Source: Siniperca chuatsi
Lineage: Eukaryota; Chordata; Actinopteri; Centrarchiformes; Sinipercidae
Reading direction: 5' to 3'
DNA: 64,000 nucleotides
Assembly (NCBI RefSeq): GCF_020085105.1
Contig: NC_058055.1
Coordinates: 14,509,822 to 14,573,821, forward strand
Shown: piece by piece, positions 11,116-23,251 of the stretch
Layout of the letters: each line of letters begins with the position of its first letter
How positions within the stretch are numbered: position 1 is the first letter of the stretch
Notes under the pieces: generated by a model
What the model was told of the DNA's origin: nothing
Database searches by the model: none
The model's input: the letters and a program-made list of their open reading frames with translations, nothing else
Position numbers and translations under genes: made by a program

Positions 11116-14100
11116 ATGCGAATCATGAGCTGGACCCGTCCTTGCCACGGACTAGACTGGAGCCACAGCCTCTTCTACCTGACTTTACTCCTGTGGACCA
11201 GACGCATGAACGGACTGGCTGACTTTTCAAGTAAGATGATGCTGGTGGTGATGATGATGATGGTGATGATGATGATGATGATGACGAAGAATCAGGATAA
11301 GAATGGTTAAATATCACAGGAAGGGTTTTGTCCCAAGAAGCCCCCTAACAGAAAGTGTTGTTGTTACTCACCCTGTTATAAGTGGTGTAATAATAGCTAC
11401 AGTGGAGGTGTGAAACATATTTGTACAGATGATGTATGGTGTAATATATAAAGTGGTTCTATTCATTTTCACATTGCCAGTGTTCCTAAAATACCAGCCA
11501 TTTGTCCCAAAGAGCCCACTTGAGATTGGGCATGGGACTGCGCACCTGTCTGAGAAGGGGTAATGTAAAATACAGTGTGAGGAATAAAATACATGTCTTA
11601 TATTGTGTTTTGTCATTGCAGTTATTGTCTTGCCATATACAATTGGTAGACAAACTAATGTTTACACTGGAGTTACTAGCACCAATCTTAACTCAGTGGT
11701 GTTAGAGGCCAGCCATTCTCAGCATTGTTTTATGTAGAGAATGGTTTCCCAAGGTTTTATCTAAACTGTCCATCTAATCTATTTCAATCACTTATGAGTC
11801 CTTTTCTATAAGACAAATAATGTAAACATCTCAAGATAAAGGACTTTGAATCAGAAGTAACTTAATCACATCTACACACCATGCAACAAAGGTGGGTCAT
11901 ATTAGGTTGAATGCCAGTTGGCTGAGTTTGACACCCAGGAAAGAGGTCTGGCAGTCAGCACCACTTTGAGGGGTGAATTTTCAAAGCAACATGAGACAAC
12001 TCACACAGCTCCAAAGAGGCCAAACAGACTGATCTGAAACTGCATATGCAGTAAATTTAAAAAAACAACAACAAAAAACCCCACTTCAAAACCATGTTTT
12101 AATGGTTATTAAGTTGCTTAAAAGTTAAAATCCTTTTTCATTAAGTTTTTTAGTTGTGTCTATTTCTACCCCTGTAAGTAAAAGTGGACTTAGTGGGCCC
12201 ATTGGAAGCACACCCTCCCTTAAAGGATTCCTTTGTTTGTCTGTCCATCGGGTTATATGATTATAAGTGGATTTAAAGGGGTACTCAAGTGATTTTGTAT
12301 TGCACTTCCATAAAGTTGGGGGACTCACAAGGGACAGATAAAAAAATTAATGGTGAAAATCGAAGTGGCAGAGGGCGGACTTTTAGTCTCTAGTATGGGC
12401 CAAGGTCCAAAAATGTTGGGTCCTACATTTCCCATAATGTAACTCAATAGCATCTTTCATTAAATCCTCCCTGCCTTGTAAATGCCCCTTCTTTCAAACC
12501 CAAAACCTCCAATTCGTAATGCAGACTTTCTGTTAAACATTTGAAGTCTCAAAAAAGCCCAAGCTGAGATAACCCTCATGACATCATCCCTCCAAAGCCA
12601 AAGAGTACATTAAACCACTGAGTAGTATTCCTCATGACAAGTAAACTGAACTTCATGTGTAAAATTGGAGTGTCCCTTTAATGCATCTGTATGTTTCCAT
12701 GTGCATTACAGCCTAACCAGTGCCTTTTGTGTAACAGACTACCTGTCCAGGATCATCACCAGTCACTCTGCTCACGCGTGTGACGGACAGCCTCTGCGAC
12801 TCCACTGTCCACGTCACTCCACCATCTCCATCCAGTCCGCCTTCTACGGGAGCGGCCAGGCGTGGCTGTGCAGAACAGACCCTCCACTCGGAGCCCACAA
12901 CCACAGCTGCTCAGCTTTTACTGCTCTACAGGTGCATTTTATGTATGGGGATACGCAGCACTTTTCACTCTTGCTGGGTCACTTGTGTATAGGTGGGTGT
13001 TCACCAGTTTTAGCTGGGGAAGTTTTCTCCCCATATGTGTTTTAGTTTTGTAGCGAACACACCACCCTTAGATGAGCTGGCTGGTGAATGCTGCTGTGAA
13101 TGTAGGTTTATGAAGGCACAGCCCACTGTCTTTCATTTGTCAGCCAGTTACTGCATCATTCTTTTAGCATCTGATTTACATTGTGCTCACTGTGGATTGT
13201 AACATCAAATCCCATGTACTGGTAAAAGCTGACTGTCCCTGGTGTTTGCTCTGCAGAAGCTGCTGTCGGAGTGTCAGAGCCTCAGAGATTGCCAGCTGCC
13301 TGTCAACCACCTGCTGTTTGGGAAGGATCCCTGTCCTGGCACTGCCAAATACCTCCATGTGGACTACAAGTGTAAACCAAGTGAGTTTAGCAGCTCAGTT
13401 CCCATTTGTCACTACCTGTTCATAACCATTTTTATTGTCATATCCCCTTTTAGCATCAGTTTCTCTCACACATCTACTGGTGGATGAACATGGAATAGCT
13501 ACACATCTATACCCAAAAATCTCCCCCCTTCCCCCAAACCTAACCCATCAGTTTCCCACTGCCAGGATCCCCTTCACCTCTTCATCCTTATTGGTTTTTC
13601 CCCTCAATCAGCTGAACACAAAAGACATGTGGTGTGTGAGGGAGAGACGATGATCCTGCGCTGTAAGCCCCCCAGGGTTCTGAACATCTACGCAGCTGTC
13701 TATGGGAGAAGCCTGGGCCAGACTGACACCTGCCCTTCACACCTGACAAGACCACCCCCATTTGGTGAGTCGACAGGATATTCAGTATTCTCATATGGTG
13801 GTAACTAACAGATGTTTCCTTTTACAAGGCGAACAATAAAGCCAGGAATGTAATGTCTTGAGGAATAAGTAGTTCCTCAAGACATTACATTCCTGGCTTT
13901 ATTGTGATAGTGAAAGAGGAAGGTTTTAGGAAGAGGAAGTTTTAGCATTCCCAACAGGTAATCAGCTGTATGTGATGGGTTTCACTAGTCTGACTTCACT
14001 GACACTAGTCTGTTTAAACGGGCACATTTAATAATGCGAAAATCACCGTTGTGCGACTCTACACCTGTCAGTGATGATGCAAAATGACGATAATTATGTG

Positions 14101-16615
14101 TCCGAAATCTCAAATTACTGCTCACTATAGAGTAAACTTTTGAGAGTCTATTATATAAGGAATAGTGAATGAGTGAGTGATTTCAGACACAGGCTAGGCC
14201 TTTTCTTAGCAGACATTTGGACTTGGTCATAGTAGGAAAATCACAAGTGTTACTAATAACATTAATGATGGCTCTTTTCTCTTCCATAAGCCATGGCAGT
14301 GTGACAGTGAGCCAACAGGCACAATACCAGGACCCCTGAAACCAAAGCGGCTAAATGGAATTCAGCCATCTTTCATTTTATTATTTACACCTGTGTTTTC
14401 CCTATTGTGACATGTCAAAATGTCTTCTGTGAAAAAGGCCTATGGCAGATAGTGACATGAGTAAAATTTCTATGGAAATATCATCTCTAATCTGTTCAGT
14501 AAAATCAGAAATTTGCTTTACAACACAAAGCGACTGGGATTTAGTTGATATGTGGCCTTATTTAAAGAGTTTTAACAGCATATATTTTGACACACCATAG
14601 CAGGTGTTAACTAATAACGTCAATAATGGCTGAATTCCATTTGGATGGACCCCAGCCATCGTTAATGTTATTGAGTATACCTGTGCTTTTCCTGGTATGA
14701 CAAGTCAAAATGTCTGCTGTGAAAAAGGCCTATATGAATGGTGTGAGATAAAGGCTAGATTTCATTGTCATTGTTAGTAATTCTACTAAATTATATTCAT
14801 TTTACAATGATGTGACACAATGCTTAAAACTTAGAATAAGCAAAAATGATTTGGAGATGACATTAAACTAACTTAGATGCACTGAGTTAACCATTTGCTT
14901 TGCTGGAAAGCAAACATCAGATGGCTGCCAAAAAAGGTTATTTCATTATAGTTAAATTACACCCAAACATTGCACCAGTGGTTCAGCTATTGCAGCTGAA
15001 GTACATATCTGTGAGCTTTGTCCCAAAGTTGAGTGAGCATTACACACACACAAACTCAGTGTTTCTTATTCAGTGACTGGATCTCTGAGTTTCTCTTTGC
15101 TGTTCCCTACAGAGTGTCTGAACCATGAGGCTGTACACTTGGTGTCCAAGTCCTGCTACAGCAAACAGAAGTGTATTGTTGCTGTCAGCAACCAGACCTT
15201 TAGGGACCCCTGCTTTCCAGGAACCAGGAAGTACCTCAGTGTGGTCTATTCTTGTGGTAGGACTCTTTCTGCTTCCTCATTCACACGATACAGTTACAAG
15301 CGTGGTGATAAATTTGAGAGAGGCTTCAAAATAGGAACAGGCGTACATGATATTACGGATAGCTCACGTCATGTCTGTTGTTGTTTTTGCCTTATTCATT
15401 ATGTGACAGTTCCTTCAGTGAACATTTGTAGTTTCCTACTGTGGATTCTTATCTGCTGATCTCAGCCATCAGATGTTCTTATCATATCACACCCAACTAC
15501 ACAGTAGCGGGGAATAATAGACTGTGAGCTCAAATTTGTGGGTTGAAGTTGACATCCTGGTAAACTTCCTATGATTGGCACAAATGCCAGTGAGGTCATG
15601 CAGCAACATTGTTCATGTATCAGAGTTTGGAGATTTGACTTCAGCCTGGTGTTGATAGAATTCTTCTGACTGTGTGTTAACCTTGTAGACCGGTTATCAA
15701 CACAATTGGACAGAAAGCATTCATAACTTTGACAAATGTCATTGCATTATGGGCCCTTTTCCTGCAGAGGTGTGGATGTGGGGTGCTGATGAATGGTCTG
15801 CTGTAGATTCACCAATACACAGTCACTGAGTCTGTATCAATTTGTCCACAGCAATATAAAGACTGTCTCTTCTGTCTTCCCTCCAATAGTACCGCAGACT
15901 TTACTAAGGGAGGCAGACCCTTACATATTCAGCTCCACCTCATCTCCTACTGTGGACACAGAAAAAGGTAACCACATCATGCCATCTTTTGCGATTCCAG
16001 GTCTTCTGTGGCATTTTTATCTCCCATCATAATTCAGATGTTCACAACAGTTCCTCCTGCAGATCTGGAGGAGCCTTTCTCCAAAGGGTCAAGAAGGCCA
16101 GACAACTCAGGAGCTATGATGAGCAACTCTCTCCTGACCTATGCCTACATCAAAGGTAAACATTATTCACATGCATGCACTCATGAATGCACATCTAATC
16201 CGTGTTTTATACATCTCCTCCCTTCATTTCTTACACAGAGCATCCAGAAATGGCAGCGCTGCTGTTCACCTCCAGTGTGTGTGTTGGTCTTCTGCTCACA
16301 CTGCTGGCTGTGTCAGTCCGAGTGACCTGCAGAGGGCGCCCGCTCAGAGATCACAAACTCGCACCCAAGTCTCGTAGCCAGACTATCAACTGCCAGGAGG
16401 AGGACGATGACGTGGATGATGAGGATGAAGATGATGATGACGTAGAGGAAACAGAAAGCTCTCTAATCTCGGCCACAGAAAGGAAGGCGATATACGGCTG
16501 GGAGGAAGTGACTTATGTGAGCGAGGCAGCCGAACGGGCAGAGAGGATTGAGCGCAGAGAGATGATCATACAGGAGATATGGATGAATGCCTATTTCAAT
16601 GGCAGCTCATATTAA
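11116..16615 (+). CDS. eva1c: EVA1C, eva-1 homolog C, lectin-domain membrane receptor
   Basis: EVA1C is the vertebrate counterpart of C. elegans EVA-1, a Slit co-receptor; it is a type I membrane protein that binds heparin-like sugars. Eight coding exons join in frame: 11116-11230, 12738-12931, 13257-13380, 13612-13764, 15113-15256, 15890-15967, 16063-16155 and 16239-16615 (425 aa; human 441). A hydrophobic signal region sits near residues 15-35. Two SUEL-type galactose-binding lectin domains follow, about 50-144 and 145-243, each opening with a CDG or CEG motif and closing with CPG or CFPG then KYL and a final cysteine. One membrane span covers about 306-328. The cytoplasmic tail has a run of 20 acidic-rich residues and ends with the conserved AERIERREMIIQEIWMN. 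A second in-frame ATG at 11125 could also be used. Confidence 0.96.
11237..11286 (+). repeat. GAT trinucleotide microsatellite beside the EVA1C exon 1 donor
   Basis: An imperfect (GAT)n/(GGT)n tract starts six bases after the exon 1 donor. It is intronic, but an unspliced reading would run on into a methionine-rich stretch. Confidence 0.8.
12273..12681. mobile_element. TTAA-flanked MITE (piggyBac-like) in EVA1C intron 1
   Basis: The segment is bounded by TTAA on both sides (12273-12276 and 12678-12681). Its ends are imperfect inverted repeats: AGGGGTACTCAAGTG on the left and, on the complementary strand of the right end, AGGGACACTCCAAT. TTAA target duplication is the mark of piggyBac-type elements. 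It has no coding capacity. The right end lies 56 bp before EVA1C exon 2. Confidence 0.65.
13833..13905. repeat. Perfect 33-bp inverted repeat with 7-nt spacer
   Basis: Arm 13833-13865 begins ACAATAAAGCCAGGAATG; arm 13873-13905 is its exact reverse complement over all 33 bases; TAAGTAG separates them. It lies in EVA1C intron 4, 68 bp after the exon 4 donor. Transcribed RNA would fold into a perfect hairpin on either strand. Confidence 0.97.
14244..14740. repeat. Two diverged copies of a stem-loop repeat in EVA1C intron 4
   Basis: Copy 1 (about 14244-14452) and copy 2 (about 14600-14735) share the same parts in the same order: ACTAATAAC then an ATGGCT arm, a second arm beginning CAGCCATC, then ACCTGTG and TGTGAAAAAGGCCTAT. 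Within each copy the arms are inverted (AATAACATTAATGATGGCT against AGCCATCGTTAATGTTATT). It is probably a MITE present as two neighbouring insertions or a local duplication; I do not recognise the family. Confidence 0.6.
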
Positions 16616-17706
16616 CTAAACCGTGACCCCCCGGATGCTGATCAGCACCTTCAGGATTTTTTCAGGATTCTCTGCAGCAGCTCTCAGCCATTGATTATTA
16701 ACAAAACAAGAAACTTGTATTTTATTTTTTTTTTTACATTGTAAAGCTGTCCTTGATGTGTTTTGCCATTTTTGCATTAGCGCTCAGTTTGTGAAGAATG
16801 TAATGTTTGGGTGAAACTGCAGTACTAGCCATTTTTAAAGGCTCAACAGGGTTTAATGCTGTAAAATGGGTGGTCACATAAATTATATCATTGCTTAAAT
16901 GTTGTATTTATTCACATTCACCACCAAATGAAGCTAGGATTTCAGGTTAAGTCCTGTTTACTGTTACAAAACTGGTAAAATCAATTGTCCTGACAGAAGT
17001 CACACAGCTGCCAAGTTCATTAAAGTCAAGTCAGTTTTATTTATATAGCCCAAAGTCACAAAATTGCCTCAAGGGGATTTACAATCTTTACAGCATACAA
17101 CACCCTCTATCTTTAGACCCTCGATTTGATAAGGAACTCCTCAAAAAACTCTTTTAATGGGGAGAAAAAATTAAAGAAATTTCAAGAAGAGCAGCAGAGG
17201 AGGGATCCCTCTCCCAGGACGGACAGACATGCAGTAGATATCGTGCATACAGAATAGGCCAACATGGCTAAATTACAGTATGGATGACAAAATTATTGCT
17301 AGATTGTAAATATTTATGAAGATCCGGGAGGACATCGAGCAACTTCCAGGTGCTGCCAAACAGATAAGACCTGAGCCACACGATCTCCTCTCCACCATGG
17401 AACCTGGAAGCGGACAGACTACACAAACACACAAGAGGCAAAGCTCAAGCACACCATTCACACAGGGAGGAGAAAAGAAAAAACACAAACAGATGTAGTG
17501 GTTTTCAGAAAGTTTCTCGTCGGCAGGACAAACATGGACTATAAGTACTAAGTACTAAGTTTAATAGATTCATTGAGACCGAGACCGACCTGCCAGAGGG
17601 ACAATGGTAACGGGTACAAGGCCTGAAGTAATCAATCAAAGAATAAGCAACTAACTGAAAGGCAAAAAGATGAGTTTTAACTTTGGATTTAAAGGCATCG
17701 ACAGAG

Positions 17707-18258
17707 TCAGACTGATGTCAACAGGGAGGTTATTCCAGAAGAGGGGCCGCGATAGGAAAAGGCCTTACAGCCAGCTGACTTCTTTTTAACTCTGGGACAG
17801 ACAGGAGGCCTGTATTCTGAGTGGAGAGCTCGGGATGGGATATAAGGTTTAAGGAGATCAGACAGGTATGAAGCCGTGAGCCCCATCATCAGAAGCACCT
17901 TAAAATCTGATGTGACATGGATAGGGAGCCAATGAAGGGAAGCTAAGATTGGTGTTATATGGTCAAATTTTCTAGTTTTAGTTAAAATTCTAGATGCAGC
18001 ATTCTGTGCCATTTGAAGCTTTTTAGTCCTAGCACGCGGCAGGCCTGACAACGAGACGTTACAATAATCAAGTCTGGATGAAAGAAAAGCATGAATTAGG
18101 GTCTCTGCATCAGCCAAGGAAAGAAACCTTTTTTTTTTAGCTATGTTGCGTAGGTGGAAAAAGTCCGTCTTGGTGATTTCTTTAATGTGCTGATCAAAAG
18201 AGAGAGTAGGGTCATGCGTAACACCTTGATTCTTTGCTTTTGAACTTTGAGAAATCAC
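17707..18258 (-). pseudogene. LINE reverse transcriptase C-terminal fragment
   Basis: A 183-codon open stretch matches the thumb and C-terminal region of L2/Rex1-like reverse transcriptases, including the diagnostic LSSRLDYCNVSLSGLPRART and NAASRILTKTRKFDHITPIL stretches. It lacks the catalytic palm with its YADD box, and its beginning is not a true start. It belongs to the LINE around it. Confidence 0.8.
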
Positions 18259-18715
18259 AGTTGTCGAGAGTTACTGTTACTTGATCAAACTAATGTCCAT
18301 CTCCAGCAGGGTCAATGACCAACCTCTCAGTTTGATCAGAAACTAGCAGCAGGAACTCATGTGACTCTTTTTAGTACTTTTGAAAAAAATGAAAGGTTAG
18401 AGACTGGTCGATAATTATTTACTCTAGACTCAAGGTGTGGTTTCTTAAGTAGAGGTTAACCACAGCAGTCTTAAGGGTAGTGGGTGCAGTGCCAGTCGTA
18501 AGTAATAAATGAACAATATTAGGTATTGTAGGTCCCAGAAATAGCCAGACATCTTGAAAAAGTTTAGCTGGAAGTGGGTCGAGGAGGCAGGTAGGACAGC
18601 TGCTTTTGAGTTAGTTTGGCTACAGTGTCAAAAAGAAATCCAGGATTGTGTTTGTTGTTACTGATTAAGCCAGAGAAATATGCTGATTTGGCAGCGGACA
18701 GAGAACACTTGTAAT

Positions 18716-19141
18716 TCAATACACACTCGTGCCATGAGAGGTAGAAAACAGTTTTGATTTACACCATTTGCTTTCCAATCTCCAGCAGGCCTGCTTGAGA
18801 GCACGTGTCTCTTCAGTAAACCAGGGTGTAGACGTCTTTGACTGTCTTGTTTTGGTGGAAAGAGGTGCAGCTGATTCCAGGAGACTAGAGAGGATTTGTG
18901 TGTTTAAGTCACTGGTACAGTTTTCAACAGAGCCTGTCGCTGCAGTGAAAGGAGCCAGGACCACGGGCAATCGCTCACCAAGTGAAGTTAAAGTTGATGG
19001 ACCAATGTGGCTAGAGGTAATTACGTCAGCACTAACATTACAAGGACAGGCTAGTGTTGATTCAAAATTAATAAGAAAGTGATCTGACACCGCAGATATG
19101 AGAGGAGACACAGTCAGATCTGAGTCTGTTGCCATGGACAA
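18716..19141 (-). pseudogene. LINE endonuclease-RT linker fragment
   Basis: A 141-codon open stretch resembles the segment after the apurinic endonuclease domain of L2/Rex1-type LINEs (SDHFLINFESTLACP, then TPWFTEETRALKQACWRLESKW). It is separated from the RT fragment by a degenerate gap and is not expressed as a host gene. Confidence 0.75.
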
Positions 19142-19760
19142 AGCAATTCACAGTTGATGGAGATGGTTTTAATAGAATAGCCTCAAAGGAGTTAAATTAA
19201 ATATCAAGATTGGAGATTAAATTGAAAATAGACTTATAGATTTAGGCATCACCCCCACCTTGTTTAGTAGCCTGAGCATGCCCAACATGGACATTGGTAT
19301 AGGCAGATGGGGGAGCTTCATTTAATAGTAAGAAAACCTTTCGTTTAAGACGTGTTTCACATAAACCAAATCATATCCAGACTATGCTAAAGAATCAAAC
19401 CATTTATCAGTAAAGCTTTGGTAGACAGTGATCTGATATTTCTAAAATCAAATTTGAGGGTCTTGTTGGGGCAGCAGCATTCAGTAATGCGCAAATCTGT
19501 AGAGCTACCAGTAGATACTGTATAATTGGAACAAGATGCCTCAAGTTGTTACTAGAATAGTTTTGTGGCCTGCACACACGACGATGTAGGGATACAATTG
19601 TGATTACCTTAGATATTTTGTTTTAATATCGAAGGTACTCATTCATCATCAAGGGGTCTCATAGCAGCTGTATCAGTGTAACTGATAAATCACTATAAAC
19701 CAAAGAATGTCAGAGAACGTGATCTGTCATAACACCTCTAGAGTTGCTCTCATCTCCTAA

Positions 19761-19773
19761 CGCCCTCTGGGGG
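19761..19773 (-). promoter_or_regulatory. CTCF-like motif
   Basis: On the minus strand the site reads CCCCCAGAGGGCG, matching 12 of 13 positions of the core consensus CCASYAGRKGGCR. It lies between the LINE and the CFAP298 3' end. Motif only; binding is unknown. Confidence 0.3.
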
Positions 19774-20893
19774 TTTTAACTCCAGAATGAAGCCTTTTCA
19801 TCATAGACAAATTTGTCGTTTAGTGTCAAGTGTTATCTTTCCCGACAGTGGTAAAAATGTTTCGATGTTCATTTAAAAAGACACTCAGTCAACGCTGATT
19901 TGATATGACAAAAATAGGCACATACAGTGTTTTCCCTACAGTATAACTACATTAGAGGTAGTTAAAAGTGGCATTGGTATGTGTTCCAATTCCCCCTGCC
20001 ACGACTGATCACTGTCTCTTCCAACATCCATCCAAACTGAACGTACAAAAGGTGGAATTATCCTTTGAATCTACACGTTACGTCCAGGATGTCTTTTATT
20101 AATGCAGTGTTCCTTAAAAACCGGCCACACCTCTCCGAATCACTGCAACAGTTCAACCCTCCAGTGAATCAAACACTTTCACTCTGAACTCTACGGCTTC
20201 CTCATCTTGCTGGGACAAGAACTGGAATGACCAAGTACTATGTGGCAACTTCCTGCCTCAGAGTAGCACACTCAGACGTGTGCGTTTGTGTGTGTCACTG
20301 ACGGGAGACAAAGAGAGGAAAGGTGTAGCATCCTTGTCCCTGCAGTCCAAGGGATGTAAAACTGTGTTCCAGTTGAATCACTACCTCTGAGACTTTGTTG
20401 AATGTTAACACATCATCAATACAAAATGTATGACCTTTGTGTATACACAGGCCACATTGGAAAGTATTTTATTAGATAGAAAAAATTTTTTTTTACACAC
20501 AATAAAAATGTACAGTAAATTTAGATTAAACTTAAATTTTATTTTGTTTGCACAGCTTCAATGTAACTTTCCAACAGGGTGAAAACAATCGGTAAAGTTC
20601 AAATAAATCAGGTTTATCACAACATCAGCCTCCATGTGACATCATTACCTGTTCTGTCATTCAATGGGTCCAGATGTCTTCTTCTTCTTCACATTTCAGT
20701 TCAGAAATACATCTACTCCCGAGGCATATGAACACATCTGCTATATATAATATTCTCTGGAAGACCTCAGATAACACCGACAGTAAACTGATTTCAGGAT
20801 TGTGATAAGGCATCTTAGTCAGTTGCATATAGAGCTGTAAAGGACCAGGTGAGAGCAGCAGGTCCAAGGTGGGAATTGGAGTGGTGGTGGTCT

Positions 20894-23104
20894 TTATCTC
20901 GGTCCCCATTTTATGTTGGTGAGGCCCTGAAACTGTTTTTTGAGAACATGTCTGTCTGACCACTTTGAGTCCAGGTGGCTATCATCGTCTGCCTCCTCCA
21001 GTTTCTGAAAATGTTACCAGGAGGAGATTAGTGTATCTTCTTCATTCAGTACAAACAGGAAACATGGTTTTTAATGTGTGCACCTATTTAAAAAAAAAAG
21101 TAGCTTAGCCTTTGCTGACCTTGAGCTCCTCCTGCCTCCTGTAGTAATTCATCATCATCTGTTTCTGCTGCTCATCAGTGATCGGAGGCTCTCTCGCTGG
21201 TGCCCCCTGCCCTTTCTGAAGGGAACGGCAACAGATGGATTACAGTTATTCTCAAAACTAACAAAAACATAAAACAACAAATACACTGCCTGTCAAATAC
21301 CACAAAAATACTCGCTTCAGATTGGCTGAAATGGCTCTCACCTTTTGGATTTTGACCACAAGCTTCGTCTTTTCATTTTTGCCAATGTAGTCCTGTAGTT
21401 TTTTCCCCCTCTGCATCTCTTTGGCAGCCCACCATAGCTGGCACTCGTCCTCCGTGATCACCTGCAGAGATGCCTGAGGTACAGAGACAAATGGAGAGGG
21501 CAGAGGAATGGGGGGAAAAGAGAAAGGCGAAGACAGCTTCACCTCCAAATGTACCAAATCATAGTAACTTAAGTCCTTGTTGTTGACTGAAAACTAATTT
21601 CATGTGGCCATCAGCCAATAGCTGCTAGGAAACTCTGATTACTGAAACAGGTTCAGCTGTTTACCTGTGTTCCTGAAAGGTCTTCCCGGTCCTCAAACTC
21701 CATCCTGATAGGGTCATGAGGAGGCAGCCCCATGGGGTATACGATCATGACTGCACCCCTTAGCTGATCCAGGGCTTCCTTTACCATCCCCATGGTGACA
21801 CAAACATTAGCTTGAACTTGTTTCTGAAAGATGAAGAGAAAGACAGACCGAGTCAAAAGTACTGACGGTCGGTGAAGAAGACACTAAGATTTAGTGTTAA
21901 CACTAATACTCACGTTGGAGATCAGTGCCTTTGCCTCCTCCATTGTTCTCATCAACACCTCTTTCATTTTATCATTTGGAGCTGGTAGAAGGCAAAGAGA
22001 TTGTCAGATTACTATAATCTTTTTTCCTGCTTGCATAGAAATAAAATGCCTTTTTTTCTCCAACATATTTTCATGCAAATTAAAAAAAATGCTTGGCAAA
22101 TTAACCTTTTCACAAAACCACTTACAGTACTATATCTGTATGTTACCCACAGTTGGGATGCACATTAAACTGGAAATTACATACTTACAATGTTTAACAT
22201 TATCTAATTGCAGAATTTCAAAGTCACAAGAGTGATTCAATATCAGAGGTATAAGAGGAGTAGATCTCTGTCCACATGTGTCAGTTTGCAGTTCAAAGCT
22301 GCAACCACATGCAAAAATGACTAAAAGGGATATCAACTGTCAAGGTCTTCCTGACAAAGTAAGGTGTGCATTAAGAATAATTTTGTTGTGAAACTACATA
22401 GTCAAGAGTCATGGTCTCACCATGTCCGTTCCTCCTCCCAATCTCATCAGGCTTAAATACTGGCCCTCCGCTGGGCACGCATTTGTCTTCCCATTCATCC
22501 GCCAGTTTCAGCTCCACAATCTGCTCCTCTGTCAGCCCCTGCATGTTGGGTGGCAGGGTGATGCCATGGTCTGCCAGCTCTGGGATCTCTGAAGGTACAT
22601 ACATGAACAAGCAAGTATATGTCAGTGCATCCTACTAGACTGAAAAATCTTATTTACTAGAGCTCAGAGACATGTCACAGGTAAAATACTTAGAGTTAAT
22701 ACTGAAATGTAGTTGAAACCTAGTTGTTCAACAGAAAAACAGAAAATCCACCATTACTAATACTAATAGTCACTTATTTAAGAATAAAAAAAACTTTCTG
22801 GTTACACCTTCATAAATGTGAAAAGTTACTTCTTTGTCTCCGTTTTTATATCGGCTTAACTAGGCTAGTGGTATTTTGTTATCCAGTTTAAGTAGTAGTA
22901 AAGCAAGAGGTGTGTGTGCAGCCAGTGTGTGCAGAAAGCACCGGGTAGCTTTTTGTAATTTTCACCTGAACATATTCTGTCCACTTTGAGTCTCCCGTTG
23001 TAAATGGCTGTAATCTGCTGGATCACCGTCTCCAGAGTCGCGTCCACAGTGGTGCTGAAAAGAAATTGACTCTCAACTCCACGCTTCACATGCAGCTGCA
23101 CCAT
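20894..23104 (-). CDS. cfap298: CFAP298, cilia and flagella associated protein 298 (C21orf59/Kurly)
   Basis: CFAP298 is a cytoplasmic factor needed for assembly of ciliary dynein arms; loss causes primary ciliary dyskinesia in humans and the kurly phenotype in zebrafish. Seven coding exons on the minus strand join in frame: 23104-22966, 22588-22421, 21981-21914, 21823-21665, 21473-21342, 21215-21120 and 21004-20894. They encode 290 aa, the same length as human. Well-conserved stretches include LPPNMQGLTEEQI, GAVMIVYPMGLPPHDPIRM and GKNEKTKLVVKIQK; the C-terminus is LTNIKWGPR. A 5' UTR intron appears to run from about 23402 to 23136 (donor GTAAGTG, acceptor TTTTTAG). An RFX-type X-box lies inside that intron. 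Confidence 0.97.
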
Positions 23105-23251
23105 CTTTCAAAGTAGTTCACTACCTGTTTACCCCCTAAAAAGAGACATTCAGGGACAGAAGTTTAATGCGACTTTGTTGTTGAATAAACCCGCAACAAC
23201 ACGAAGATGTATCAGTGTAAAAGCAGCGCCGGGGGTCTTTAGGAAAACAGT

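Larger units (their letters stand above)
17023..19620 (-). mobile_element. Decayed L2/Rex1-like LINE
   Basis: Read on the minus strand, the element runs from endonuclease fragments near 19.2-19.5 kb (peptides like NIRSLSTKALL and LLLNEAPPSAYTNVH) through an endonuclease-RT linker at 19141-18716 (SDHFLINFES, STPWFTEETRALKQACWRLE) to the C-terminal end of reverse transcriptase at 18258-17707 (SSRLDYCNVSLSGLP, HITPILASLHWLPI). It closes with a typical LINE 3' end, GGGCTATATAAATAAAAC. About 450 bp between the two open stretches, where the RT catalytic core should lie, has no readable RT. Frames are broken by stops and shifts, so it is dead. Clade assignment (L2 against Rex1) is uncertain. Confidence 0.8.
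16616..20893. other. EVA1C-CFAP298 intergenic region (tail to tail)
   Basis: This 4.3 kb interval holds the EVA1C 3' UTR, a decayed LINE covering most of 17.0-19.6 kb, a CTCF-like motif at 19761 and the CFAP298 3' UTR. Possible CFAP298 polyadenylation hexamers on the minus strand (TTTATT on the plus strand) lie at 20538-20543 and 20468-20473. No host gene is seen. Confidence 0.6.

Noticed and set aside
11116-11310. Methionine-rich protein running on from EVA1C exon 1
   Set aside because: The GAT repeat begins after the exon 1 donor; splicing to 12738 restores the conserved ADFS-NYLS-ACDG reading.
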